DNA of 64,000 nt from Ariolimax columbianus (Eukaryota; Mollusca; Gastropoda; Stylommatophora; Arionidae): positions 37,446,643 through 37,510,642 of the forward strand of contig JAVGWX010000007.1 in NCBI GenBank assembly GCA_036924085.1, read 5' to 3'. Both the position numbers and the translations under genes were made by a program. Below, piece by piece: positions 30,965-41,956 of the stretch. The number at the start of each line of letters is the position of its first letter. Within the stretch, counting starts at the first letter, position 1. Below the pieces are notes generated by a model, which did not search any database, was not told where the DNA came from, and saw only the letters and a list, made by a program, of their open reading frames with translations.

Positions 30965-33900
30965 TTAGAATGGTAAATTACCAGTCCAAATAATCATAGT
31001 TCTTAGAATGGTAAATCACCAGTCCAAATAGTCATAGTTCTTAGAATGGTAAATCACCAGTCCAAATAGTCATAGTTCTTAGAATGGTAAATCACCAGTC
31101 CAAATAGTCATAGTTCTTAGAATGGTAAATCACCAGTCCAAATAGTCATAGTTCTTAGAATGGTAAATCACCAGTCCAAATAGTCATAGTTCTTAGAATG
31201 GTAAATCACCAGTCCAAATAGTCATAGTTCTTAGAATGGTAAATCACCAGTCCAAATAGTCATAGTTCTTAGAATGGTAAATCACCAGTCCAAATAGTCA
31301 TAGTTCTTAGAATGGTAAATCACCAGTCCAAATAGTCATAGTTCTTAGAATGGTAAATCACCAGTCCAAATAGTCATAGTTCTTAGAATGGTAAATCACC
31401 AGTCCAAATAGTCATAGTTCTTAGAATGGTAAATCACCAGTCCAAACAGTCATAGTTCTTAGAATGGTAAATCACCAGTCCAAACAGTCATAGTTCTTAG
31501 AATGGTAAATCACCAGTCCAAACAGTCATAGTTCTTAGAATGGTAAATCACCAGTCCAAACAGTCATAGTTCTTAGAATGGTAAATCACCAGTCCAAACA
31601 GTCATAGTTCTTAGAATGGTAAATCACCAGTCCAAACAGTCATAGTTCTTAGAATGGTAAATCACCAGTCCAAATAGTCATAGTTCTTAGAATGGTAAAT
31701 CACCAGTCCAAACAGTCATAGTTCTTAGAATGGTAAATCACCAGTCCAAACAGTCATAGTTCTTAGAATGGTAAATCACCAGTCCAAACAGTCATAGTTC
31801 TTAGAATGGTAAATCACCAGTCCAAACAGTCATAGTTCTTAGAATGGTAAATCACCAGTCCAAATAGTCATAGTTCTTAGAATGGTAAATCACCAGTCCA
31901 AATAGTCATAGTTCTTAGAATGGTAAATCACCAGTCCAAATAGTCATAGTTCTTAGAATGGTAAATCACCAGTCCAAATAGTCATAGTTCTTAGAATGGT
32001 AAATCACCAGTCCAAATAGTCATAGTTCTTAGAATGGTAAATCACCAGTCCAAATAGTCATAGTTCTTAGAATGGTAAATCACCAGTCCAAATAGTCATA
32101 GTTCTTAGAATGGTAAATCACCAGTCCAAACAGTCATAGTTCTTAGAATGGTAAATCACCAGTCCAAACAGTCATAGTTCTTAGAATGGTAAATCACCAG
32201 TCCAAACAGTCATAGTTCTTAGAATGGTAAATCACCAGTCCAAACAGTCATAGTTCTTAGAATGGTAAATCACCAGTCCAAACAGTCATAGTTCTTAGAA
32301 TGGTAAATCACCAGTCCAAATAGTCATAGTTCTTAGAATGGTAAATCACCAGTCCAAATAGTCATAGTTCTTAGAATGGTAAATCACCAGTCCAAATAGT
32401 CATAGTTCTTAGAATGGTAAATCACCAGTCCAAATAGTCATAGTTCTTAGAATGGTAAATCACCAGTCCAAATAGTCATAGTTCTTAGAATGGTAAATCA
32501 CCAGTCCAAATAGTCATAGTTCTTAGAATGGTAAATCACCAGTCCAAATAGTCATAGTTCTTAGAATGGTAAATCACCAGTCCAAATAGTCATAGTTCTT
32601 AGAATGGTAAATCACCAGTCCAAATAGTCATACTTCTTAGAATGGTAAATCACCAGTCCAAATAGTCATAGTTCTTAGAATGGTAAATCACCAGTCCAAA
32701 TAGTCATAGTTCTTAGAATGGTAAATCACCAGTCCAAATAGTCATAGTTCTTAGAATGGTAAATCACCAGTCCAAATAGTCATAGTTCTTAGAATGGTAA
32801 ATCACCAGTCCAAATAGTCATAGTTCTTAGAATGGTAAATCACCAGTCCAAATAGTCATAGTTCTTAGAATGGTAAATCACCAGTCCAAATAGTCATAGT
32901 TCTTAGAATGGTAAATCACCAGTCCAAATAGTCATAGTTCTTAGAATGGTAAATCACCAGTCCAAATAGTCATAGTTCTTAGAATGGTAAATCACCAGTC
33001 CAAATAGTCATAGTTCTTAGAATGGTAAATCACCAGTCCAAATAGTCATAGTTCTTAGAATGGTAAATCACCAGTCCAAATAGTCATAGTTCTTAGAATG
33101 GTAAATCACCAGTCCAAATAGTCATAGTTCTTAGAATGGTAAATCACCAGTCCAAATAGTCATAGTTCTTAGAATGGTAAATCACCAGTCCAAACAGTCA
33201 TAGTTCTTAGAATGGTAAATCACCAGTCCAAACAGTCATAGTTCTTAGAATGGTAAATCACCAGTCCAAACAGTCATAGTTCTTAGAATGGTAAATCACC
33301 AGTCCAAACAGTCATAGTTCTTAGAATGGTAAATCACCAGTCCAAATAGTCATAGTTCTTAGAATGGTAAATCACCAGTCCAAACAGTCATAGTTCTTAG
33401 AATGGTAAATCACCAGTCCAAACAGTCATAGTTCTTAGAATGGTAAATCACCAGTCCAAATAGTCATAGTTCTTAGAATGGTAAATCACCAGTCCAAATA
33501 GTCATAGTTCTTAGAATGGTAAATCACCAGTCCAAATAGTCATAGTTCTTAGAATGGTAAATCACCAGTCCAAATAGTCATAGTTCTTAGAATGGTAAAT
33601 CACCAGTCCAAATAGTCATAGTTCTTAGAATGGTAAATCACCAGTCCAAACAGTCATAGTTCTTAGAATGGTAAATCACCAGTCCAAACAGTCATAGTTC
33701 TTAGAATGGTAAATCACCAGTCCAAACAGTCATAGTTCTTAGAATGGTAAATCACCAGTCCAAACAGTCATAGTTCTTAGAATGGTAAATCACCAGTCCA
33801 AACAGTCATAGTTCTTAGAATGGTAAATCACCAGTCCAAACAGTCATAGTTCTTAGAATGGTAAATCACCAGTCCAAATAGTCATAGTTCTTAGAATGGT

Positions 33901-34265
33901 AAATCACCAGTCCAAACAGTCATAGTTCTTAGAATGGTAAATCACCAGTCCAAACAGTCATAGTTCTTAGAATGGTAAATCACCAGTCCAAATAGTCATA
34001 GTTCTTAGAATGGTAAATCACCAGTCCAAATAGTCATAGTTCTTAGAATGGTAAATCACCAGTCCAAATAGTCATAGTTCTTAGAATGGTAAATCACCAG
34101 TCCAAATAGTCATAGTTCTTAGAATGGTAAATCACCAGTCCAAATAGTCATAGTTCTTAGAATGGTAAATCACCAGTCCAAATAGTCATAGTTCTTAGAA
34201 TGGTAAATCACCAGTCCAAATAGTCATAGTTCTTAGAATGGTAAATCACCAGTCCAAATAGTCAT
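30965..34265. repeat. 38-bp satellite array, about 87 units
   Basis: The unit is TTCTTAGAATGGTAAATCAC plus CAGTCCAAATAGTCATAG. Units are nearly identical. One diagnostic site alternates between CAAATAG and CAAACAG, and the two types are grouped in runs, not scattered (C-type runs near 31440-31660, 31700-31850, 32120-32290, 33190-33320, 33640-33850). The length is fixed at 38 bp throughout. Confidence 0.97.
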
Positions 34266-34835
34266 AGTTCTTAGAATGGTAAATCACCAAATAGTCATAG
34301 TTCTTAGAATGGTAAATCACCAAATAGTCATAGTTCTTAGAATGGTAAATCACCAAATAGTCATAGTTCTTAGAATGGTAAATCACCAAATAGTCATAGT
34401 TCTTAGAATGGTAAATCACCAAATAGTCATAGTTCTTAGAATGGTAAATCACCAAACAGTCATAGTTCTTAGAATGGTAAATCACCAAATAGTCATAGTT
34501 CTTAGAATGGTAAATCACCAAATAGTCATAGTTCTTAGAATGGTAAATCACCAAACAGTCATAGTTCTTAGAATGGTAAATCACCAAACAGTCATAGTTC
34601 TTAGAATGGTAAATCACCAAATAGTCATAGTTCTTAGAATGGTAAATCACCAAATAGTCATAGTTCTTAGAATGGTAAATCACCAAATAGTCATAGTTCT
34701 TAGAATGGTAAATCACCAAATAGTCATAGTTCTTAGAATGGTAAATCACCAAATAGTCATAGTTCTTAGAATGGTAAATCACCAAATAGTCATAGTTCTT
34801 AGAATGGTAAATCACCAAATAGTCATAGTTTATTA
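34266..34835. repeat. 33-bp derivative of the 38-bp satellite, 17 units
   Basis: The same unit lacks the five bases AGTCC (CACCAGTCCAAATAG becomes CACCAAATAG). At 33 bp, both strands become open: MVNHQIVIVLR repeats on plus and VIYHSKNYDYL on minus, about 190 residues each. I interpret these as artefacts of unit length. The T/C alternation continues here. Confidence 0.97.
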
Positions 34836-34891
34836 TTTAAATAACAACAGATTGAAGTTGGAGAAGTATTAGATATTATAAAGGGGTCAAG

Positions 34892-35260
34892 ATGTTGAGC
34901 AGGGCATGAGCTGCAGTGGCCAGCGACCCATAGCTGACTGCTAGCGACTGGACCAGCGAACCAGAGCTGTCAAGACCCTTCTACACCTCCATGCGGTGAT
35001 CCTGGATAACAGGCTGCAACAGGGCAGACTGGCTAAGGAGAAGGGATCGAAGAGAGAAGCCTAAAACGGTACTCAAAAATGCCTGCTGAAGTCGGATGTG
35101 TCTGACCGAAAGGTGCAATTATCGCAGTCAAGCTGATACTACTTATTCAGTTCTCTGGACAACGTCCTGCTATTAGCAAAGTCCTTTTCAGGGATTGGTA
35201 TCGGGAGATTGAGAATGAAGAAGAAGAAGAAGATGAAGAAGAAGAAGAAGAAAATAAGAT
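34892..35260 (+). mobile_element. SINE-A, full length with (GAA)n tail
   Basis: It runs from GATGTTGAGCAGGGCATGAG through the core TGCCTGCTGAAGTCGGATGT to GGGAGATTGAGAATGAAG and the tail (GAA)n. It is one of the cleanest copies and abuts the inverted repeat at 35295. Confidence 0.93.
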
Positions 35261-35294
35261 AGAAGAAGAAGAGAATAAAAAGTAAAAATGAGAT

Positions 35295-35467
35295 GAAGAA
35301 GAAGAAGAAGAAGAAGATACTATAATTATAGCTACTGGATTATGCGTACACAGTTTTTCGTTTTCTTTTTTGTCTATTAAAACAATAGACAAAAAAGAAA
35401 ACGAAAAACTGTGTACGCATAATCCAGTAGCTATAATTATAGTATCTTCTTCTTCTTCTTCTTCTTC
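35295..35467. repeat. Perfect inverted repeat, 84-bp arms, 5-nt loop
   Basis: The left arm 35295-35378 and right arm 35384-35467 are exact reverse complements over 84 bases around the loop AAAAC (35379-35383). The arms begin and end with (GAA)n/(TTC)n and include ACTATAATTATAGCTACTGG and TTATGCGTACACAG. Any transcript through it could fold into a long hairpin. It could be a fold-back element, a tail-primed inverted retroposition product or an assembly artefact. Confidence 0.95.
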
Positions 35468-35709
35468 TACGCAAAACGCAAGCAATTAAAAGCTTTTCTC
35501 TCATTGCTCGCTAGATCCCACAATGGAATCTGTTAGAACACTCCTAGGTTCTACCATTTTACTATATAGATAATGCCCTCAGTCTCAGCTAGTCTATCCA
35601 TTATTATCTGGGACGCCAGATGGGGCGCCAACCCTTCTACCAGCCGCAAGATACGACTCTAAGGCGTGCGTTTGTTTGAGATATCTGGCCTCAAGCATTG
35701 AGTCTGTTC
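35468..35709. other. Unassigned spacer
   Basis: It begins TACGCAAAACGCAAGC and holds no recognised element. Confidence 0.4.
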
Positions 35710-35898
35710 AGTACGTTTTTATTTTAGTTGGCTTTATTTTTATATTATACCCAAAGGCGGTGTGCGTTGCACTATGGTTTCTATTTTGCGCCTGTCGGCC
35801 CAGTGCATCCGACATCGACATGCACTTTATGTAAGGATCTGATTCCTCCTGCATCTTCTAAGGGTTTGCTTCCCCGGGGTAACGGCAGTGCTGGGATA
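35710..35898 (-). mobile_element. SINE-T1, 5'-truncated
   Basis: Antisense copy running from TTTATATTATACCCAAAGGC to GCTTCCCCGGGGTAACGGCA and stopping just before box B. It therefore lacks the Pol III promoter head. Confidence 0.82.
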
Positions 35899-36119
35899 TA
35901 ATAATTCATGCCACATGTTGACTAGCGAAATCTTTTGAGAAAGACGACGACATGTGAGATGAGGTAGCTCCTGAAAACTATCAACGTAACTGGGAGACAG
36001 ACTGCTCAATGAAGGGATGCGAAACATCGTTGAAGCAAGACCCTGAACTGAATACATTGATACGGAAAAAATCAGGTCACATAATATGAATGCAACCTGA
36101 CCAACTACTCCTGTGCTCC

Positions 36120-36295
36120 TATAAATGTAATGCGATTAGTTTTCTTAACCGAAGCAGACCGAGAACTAGATGGATAGGAAATGTGGATATTCTAAATGGG
36201 CATGGGATGGCGACTACTTCAGCGACTCGTCTGGCCCTGGACAGAAAACTACTGCTCCCCACGTCGCTTTACGACACTAGCGGATAAGACAAGGC
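36120..36295 (+). pseudogene. LINE C-terminal relic
   Basis: The frame reads NRSRPRTRWIGNVDILNGHG, then TRLALDRKLLLPTSLYDTSG: a 'GRPRTRW..' motif followed by 'ALDRKxWR'. It looks like the last roughly 60 residues of a non-LTR polymerase from a different family than the next relic. Confidence 0.65.
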
Positions 36296-36419
36296 AAGAC
36301 ATCACATGAAATGCCCGAAATGAGACGGAAATTTGGAGAAGAATTGCATTGGCAAGAAATGGCCGCTAGAGAAGAACAAATTGTTAACCTCAAAGAATAT
36401 AAAGCAAGATAAACGGTTA

Positions 36420-37030
36420 AACATATGCACGAAAATCTGAATAATTCGTACGTTGGTCCTGTCAATGTTCCTCTGTGCTTGTGAGAAATGGACAATTACA
36501 GCTGACCTGCAGCGGAGAATACAGGCTTTGGAGGTGAGATATTTCCAGAGACTTCTAAACGTTACGTACAAAGATCGAGTTACAAATTATGAAATACGAG
36601 AAATAATTACAACAGCAATAGGGCCTTTCCTCGCATCTCATTCAGACTTTCTTGGCCAACACACAACATTCTACTGGTTCGCCAGGTTCCCTAGTTTTGG
36701 CTGTTCCCCAATGTGTACAACAGCAATAGGCCCTTTCGAAGACCTCTTGGCAAACTGTCACAAGACGGAAACTCGCTTGGTACGGTCACATTTCGAGATT
36801 AAATGGTCTTGCAAATACGGTCCTGCACGGAAAGGTGCAAGGCAGACGACGAAGAGGTCGTCCCAAAAAGAAATGGGAGGACACAATAAAAGAACGGACC
36901 AATCTCCTACCAGAAGATGCACAGGCAGCGACCACTGACAGGGAGTGATGGCGTGTGATTGTAAGGATGTCTTCATGTGTGCCCCATCGACCGCATCGGT
37001 TACGGGATGACCTGACCTGACCTGACCAAA
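36420..37030 (+). pseudogene. RTE/CR1-like LINE 3' relic with (ACCTG)n tail
   Basis: In order: TLVLSMFLCACEKWTITADL, QRRIQALEVRYFQRLLNVTY, KDRVTNYEIREIITTAIGPF, an insertion (36630-36716), TAIGPFEDLL, then in another frame VQGRRRRGRPKKKWEDTIKE, RTNLLPEDAQAATTDREWWR and VPHRPHRLRDDLT. It ends in repeated GACCT (37010-37027). The C-terminal GRPKKKWED motif and pentanucleotide tail mark the element's true 3' end. Confidence 0.85.
36630..36716. repeat. 87-bp insertion flanked by a 21-bp duplication
   Basis: ACAACAGCAATAGG(G/C)CCTTTC occurs at 36609-36629 and 36717-36737 with one mismatch. Both copies encode the same TAIGPF residues of the LINE relic, so the 87 bp between them is extra. It may be a tiny transposon insertion or a tandem duplication whose other part has decayed. 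Confidence 0.75.
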
Positions 37031-37150
37031 GAATATCAGGATAGAACAGAGGAAAAGAATAATCACTACCCATGTATCGCCAACTACATTGTATAGGACT
37101 GAAAGATGGACTTGGGTAAAGAAGGATGGAAAAAAATGTCGGAAGTGTTT

Positions 37151-40100
37151 CTTCTTCTTCTGCGTACGCAGTCAGGCAGCAACCATTATTTTTTCGAAAA
37201 AAGCGGCGGTCATCCTGAGGCTCTCGCCACTGCCATAGAGCTTGTCTTGCAGTTCCACTGGTAATGGCCACATCTGCTCTCTCTGATCCTCGTATGTCGG
37301 GCAGTTCTGCAGCAGATGTTCAGCGGTCATTTTACCAGTACCGCATGGGCATTCGTCGGTACACCCTATCTTCAATTTGTTGAATAGGTGGTACCTCAGT
37401 CTATTGTGGCCAGTGCGAAGTCTGAAGACAACGACCTGCTCTCTTCGGTTCAACTGGTAATAGGCATCGTTTTTGGTGTAACCAGTATGTTCGGTTTCCC
37501 ATTTGGTCATGTATCTGGCTTTGATAAGCCGTTTTGACTCTTCGTACGTCATACTGGTATCTGTTTGTGGTAGTCTTGCACCTTCTTTTGCCAGTCTGTC
37601 TGCCTCCTCGTTGCCTTGGATGTTGCAGTGTGATGGGACCCACTGTACCACTACCCTTTTTGGTGCGGACTGCTGGCACAGTTTGCAGAGTGCTGCTCTT
37701 AAGTCATTAAGCTCAGTGTTTTTCTGGCTTTTTAGCGCTGTGAGTACGGCGAGAGCATCTGTCAGCAGGACTGTATGGCTCTCATTTTCACTGTGTGTCA
37801 CCATTTCTTCCACTGTACTTACCAGTTGCGAATGACAGTGTTATTTTTCTGCCATTTGGTAGGTTCAGGAATGCTCCTGCCCCTCCGTTCTGTGTAGTGT
37901 TTGTTACTGAACCGCCGGTGTATGCATTGGACCAGTCCATGCTTGGGTAGCTTTTCGTTATGAAGCTTAGGGTAGTATCTCTCCTTTCTTTTTCAGTCTG
38001 GCAGTTTTTGTTTGCAATACCTGGTATATTTTCTACCACCTCTGGAAATATATCCTGCTTCCAGGTAGGTTTTCGTACAGTAGTGATGGGTTTTGGTGTT
38101 GTTAGTGCGTTTATGGGATCTTCGTGCATCTTTGCTTTGGCTATTTCTGCAAAGTTTCTCCGCTTTAGTTTCCCATTTCCCAAATTGTTTAGTCTCTGGT
38201 GCATTGGATGGTCGGTCAGTCTTCGGAGTTTCTCTGACTGCAGCTGGGCTCTGCAGTCTCTTCTATCGGTCATGGATTGCAGTTTTGTAATCTTTTCAAG
38301 TTCTACAATTGGCGTTGACTTCATGCCACCTGTTATAATTCTCATGGCTTGGTTTTGAAGTTTGTTAACTTTATCGAAGTTCGCCTTCGCTGCTGTTGTC
38401 CATGCCGCAATGCCATACTCGAGAACTGGTCTCACTCTTCCAGTATACAGTTTCTTTAGTATGCCTTCGTCTGCTCCCCAGCTTGTGCCAGCAAGTTTCC
38501 TCATGATTGCCATTCTTTCTCTGGCTTTCATTCGGTTTCTCTCAATCTGACTTTTCCATGTCATGCGCCGATCAAATGTGACTCCCAGATAGGTTGGGTT
38601 GTTGTTTGGCTGCAGGATTTTGCCATTTAGACTTAATTTGGTACTTTGGGGTTTTAATGAAAGCGAGAATATTGTGCATGTGGTTTTCTCCTCGTTTATT
38701 TTGACCAGCCATGAGTTCGCCCACTCTTCCAGCGATGTTAGGGCCGTCTGCATCCGATTTCTTGCTATGGTGAGATTCTTTTCAGAGGTCCACATAGCCA
38801 GATCGTCTGCAAACATTGAGCTATGGACTCTTCTTGGTATATTCTCTGGGATATCGTTTATATATACCAGGAAGAGTGTGGGTGACAATACTCTCCCTTG
38901 GGGTACTCCCTGCTCGAGTGTCACCTTTTTGCTCATCTGCCCTTCTACTTGGACTCTGGCCGTTCTTTGTTTGAGGTAGTGGTTGATCCACTTGTACATC
39001 TTCCCACAGACATCACTTCTTCTTAGCTTGACTCTAAGTCCATCTTTCCAGACTTTGTCAAATGCCTTTTCCAGATCCACCCAAACAGCTACTGTGTGTT
39101 TCTGTGCCTGGTAGGCATCTTCTATCTCCTTGGCTATGAGGATGACCTGGTCCTCAGTGGATCTGTGCTGTCTAAAGCCGGCTTGCTGTGGAATTAGTAT
39201 TCGTTTTTCTTCCAGATGCCACATCAGTCTGGTGTTTATCATCCGTTCCATCAGCTTGCCGACACAGCTCAGTAGGCTTATGGGCCTGTATCCATTTGGA
39301 TCTGTTTTGTCCTTTCCTGTTTTTGGTACTGGTACCAGTATTGCATCTTTCCATGCCTGTGGTACAATTCCCCTTTTCCAGCTTTGGTTCAGGACCGATA
39401 GCAGTTTCTTCTTCGCTGTTTGGCCCAGCCCCATCAGCATTTCGTTTGTTATCCCGTCATTTCCGGGAGATTTCCTTTTCTTTAGTGTTCTCATAGCCTC
39501 TTCCATTTCGCGCATTGTTAGTTTGGCCATCATGTGCTCTTCAGGAGCCGTATTCATGTTTTCGTGTCCCTTTAGCTCTTCGCTAATGTCTGTATGCTTA
39601 TCTGCAGGGACCTCGATGTGGTTTGCTCTGGCAAAGTGATCGACAAAGGCGTTTGCGGCTTTCTTACCTGTGATGAAGTTCTCGCCCTGCTTGATAGTAA
39701 TTTGTTTATTTGACGAGATTTCGTCGTTCATGGCTCTGACTAGCTTCCATAGCTTGTTCCCGTCTTTGTCCAGGTTTAGACTTTCCGTTTTATTTTTCCA
39801 GCTTTCTCTTGCTGTTTGCTTTAGAGTGTATTTGTACTTCGCCGCGGCGGCTTTGAGGGCGATGTTTGCCTCCATGGATTTTTCTCGCTCTGCCATGTTC
39901 CTAGCTTTTGTTACTGCATCTTCCACTTTCTGTAACTCATCATTCCAGTAGGGCTTATAGTTTTTCCTAGCTCCTCTTGGGATGGTTTCAGTGGCGGCTT
40001 GCATTATTGCCTTGCTTAGGCTCTCTACCATGAGCTTCATTTTTGGTGTTTCGTGTGTTGATCGTTTCACACGGCCCATCTGTCAGGATTGCAAATCTGT

Positions 40101-40289
40101 CCCAGTCGGCTCGTTTGTAATTCCAACGTGGGAGCGGTTTTGTTTCCTGTGGGCCTACTTCCATGCCAATGGTTAGCCTGATCGGCCTGTGGTCGCTACC
40201 TGCCAGTTGGTTTAGCACCTGGCGGTCTATTTTATGGTGTATGTCCTGTGTGGAGAAGGCCAAATCTGGAGTCGAGGTGGTATGCCATG
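37151..40289 (-). mobile_element. LINE-I copy C, longest copy (3.1 kb)
   Basis: Antisense element with tail (TTC)n then TGCGTACGCAG at 37151, reaching a 5' truncation at 40289 inside the endonuclease domain. Exact 14-bp duplications TGTCGGAAGTGTTT bound it. This is the only copy with the complete polymerase domain and the end of the endonuclease domain. Confidence 0.95.
37172..40289 (-). pseudogene. LINE-I endonuclease/RT/RNase H polyprotein, broken
   Basis: Three frames carry successive domains. From 40289 to about 40085: the end of an APE-type endonuclease (STPDLAF, SDHRPIRLTI). From 40079 to 37788: a linker, the reverse transcriptase (KSPGNDGITNEML, GYRPISLLSCVGKLMER, QAGFRQHRSTEDQ, DLEKAFDKVW, FADD at 38802-38813, residues 423-426 of that frame) and the start of RNase H. 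From 37813 to 37172: the RNase H end and the CPCGTGKMTAEHLL motif. Defects: a frameshift near 40080, PQGG changed to PQGR, the first RNase H Asp changed to Gly (YTGGS), and a 41-bp deletion near 37820 that removes the Glu motif and shifts frame. It cannot be active as it stands. Confidence 0.93.
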
Positions 40290-40640
40290 TGTCGGAAGTG
40301 TTTGAAATGTTAAAGTAGAATGGAGTAAGTTGGGCAGGAAGACGATCAAATAACAATGTCCTCGGTCAGGTAGACTCAGGCAGACAAATATTGAAAATGA
40401 TACAGAAACGAAGATTGAGATAACATGGACACATGTGAAAGCCTTCTACATCAAATATAAGAGGGGAACAACGGAAGGGTTCGACCAAGACTCACCTCTA
40501 CATCTCAGGCATGCAGAGACATTACAGTACCAACCTAGGCTGAAGTGAAGAGAGATGCATAGGATATATTAAAATGAAAGAAGAGACAAGCTCTGACAAC
40601 CTTGCAACCAGTCTTAGGACTGATCAACCAGAGGATAGGG

Positions 40641-41019
40641 TCAAATGTTGAGACATGCTCAGACAACCTTACAACCAGTCTTAGAACTGACCAACCAGAG
40701 GATGGGCACTCCACCTAGTTAACATAAGAGTCTTGGTGTTTGGCAGTCAGACCTGGCCCACCGACATTAAGGAGTATAAGAAGTATTCGCCTTCCATGTC
40801 CTAAACAATTTTAGAAGAAGTAACTAGCTCATAGAATAAACATCGTGTGGGTTTCGTTTCACTATCTCTCTTGTAGCTGCAACGGGGCACGAGGCCACCG
40901 ATATAGTTGGGTTCCTTCTAGGGAGCCTGAATCAAGCAATTCATCTGTTCTGGTGTGATGGTTTCTGCAGCATTTTCTTTTATATAATCAAGTTGCCTGT
41001 TACTATATGAATAAGGTGT
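40641..41019. other. Unassigned sequence
   Basis: No recognised element beyond the end of the LINE relic repeat. Confidence 0.4.
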
Positions 41020-41330
41020 GGACGGAAATGCAGCAGAGCGAAAAAGCTGAGAGCAGCCATCGACTTATAGCTGGCTAATTGTGTCAATGTCACCGAACCA
41101 GAGCTGACTAAGACCCTATTTCGTTTCCACGCGACGGCCCTGACAACAGTCTGCCCTAGTGTAGTCTGGCTAAGAGAATAGGGATCGCAGTGAGAAGGCA
41201 AATCCGTAACCTAAAAAGCAAGCCGAAACAGGATGTGCCGGACGAAAGACGCAGATATCGCAGCCTCGCTGTAAACTACGACGACACGACATTACAAGGT
41301 CCTTTTCAGTACGAACTTCCAAGAAGAAGA
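41020..41330 (+). mobile_element. SINE-A, subfamily b
   Basis: It shares the SINE-A order (CAGCCATCGACTTATAGCTG head; CCTGACAACAGTCTGCCCTA; GGATGTGCCGGACG core; CTGTAAACTACGACG; CCTTTTCAGTACGAAC) but with consistent differences from the main family. These include an extra CTAGTGTAGTCTGGCTAAG block and GTCCTTTTCAG in place of GCCCTTTTCAGGGC. Confidence 0.8.
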
Positions 41331-41605
41331 AGAAGAAGAAGAAGAAGAAGAAGAAGAAGAAGAAAGGAGACAAATGGAAGAAGAAAGAAGACAAAAAAGT
41401 CAGAAGAAAGTAAGAAAGAAGAAGAAGAAGAAGAAGAAATCAAGAAGAAATAATAATAAAAATAAGAAGAAGGAAGTAGAAGAAGAAGAAGAAGAAGAGA
41501 GAAAGAAAGAATGAAAGAAAGAAAGAAAGAAAGAAAGAAAGAAGAAATAATACGAACGTAATAAAAATTAAAAGAAAAAAAAAGAAAAACAGAAAAGAAG
41601 ATAAA
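41321..41605. repeat. 285-bp polypurine tract from an expanded (GAA)n tail
   Basis: Almost pure A/G on the plus strand, mainly GAA with GAAA and AAT interruptions. It is the tail of the preceding SINE-A. The long homopurine run could adopt triplex structure. Lys/Glu- and Leu/Phe/Ser-rich frames here are artefacts. Confidence 0.92.
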
Positions 41606-41956
41606 GAATGGTCCACATTTGGTCCTCATTTCTTCAGTTTGACCACCCTGTCCTAGTGCCTTTTTGCTTCCCCCCATCTTACATTACCTGCCGCCAGAGC
41701 TCTCGCCGACCTTCGTGTCTGTTGACCGATAGGGAAGCGAATGTCCACTTTGCAGAGTGCGTGCTTGGGCCTAGATCAAACTTGCGGGTCTGAACGAGTT
41801 CCTGTTAGGATTTCCCGTCCACCATGGGCTGTACATGAGATGTGGGTAAGGTCATAGTCGTGCAAGTTGGTTTGATTAAAGGTTTGTCTGCTGGATTCTA
41901 CAGGTGAAGGCACGCACTTTCCACCCCAGACAGTAGTCCATGTGGCGATATCATGT
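41606..41956. other. Unassigned sequence with one dispersed-repeat segment
   Basis: The stretch 41893-41950 (GGATTCTACAGGTGAAGGCA, then CCACCCCAGACAGTAGTCCA) resembles 26345-26400. Nothing else was recognised. Confidence 0.45.

Larger units (their letters stand above)
37045..40640 (+). pseudogene. L2-like LINE relic, split by LINE-I copy C
   Basis: Left part (37045-37150): RIITTHVSPTTLYRTERWTW, VKKDGKK. Right part (40290-40640): SEVFEML, then RRSNNNVLGQVDSGRQILKM, IQKRRLR, HGHM and degenerate C-terminal codons. The two halves join into one polypeptide across the 14-bp duplication TGTCGGAAGTGTTT (37137-37150 and 40290-40303). A 60-bp near-duplicate (CAACCTTRCAACCAGTCTTA) near 40600-40700 lies at its end. 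Confidence 0.75.

Noticed and set aside
30965..34835. CRISPR-like direct repeats
   Set aside because: No variable spacers: the whole 38-bp unit is repeated, no cas genes, and the sequence is eukaryotic.
34246..34872. Two overlapping ~190-residue frames made of 11-residue repeats on opposite strands
   Set aside because: The 33-bp unit is a multiple of three and stop-free on both strands; the adjacent 38-bp form of the same satellite is not open, so this is a length artefact.
37800..37850. Spliced intron (GTAAGT...CAG) in LINE-I copy C
   Set aside because: The 41 bp missing relative to other copies leave the GTAAGT in place, so the gap does not match splice boundaries; a microhomology deletion explains it.
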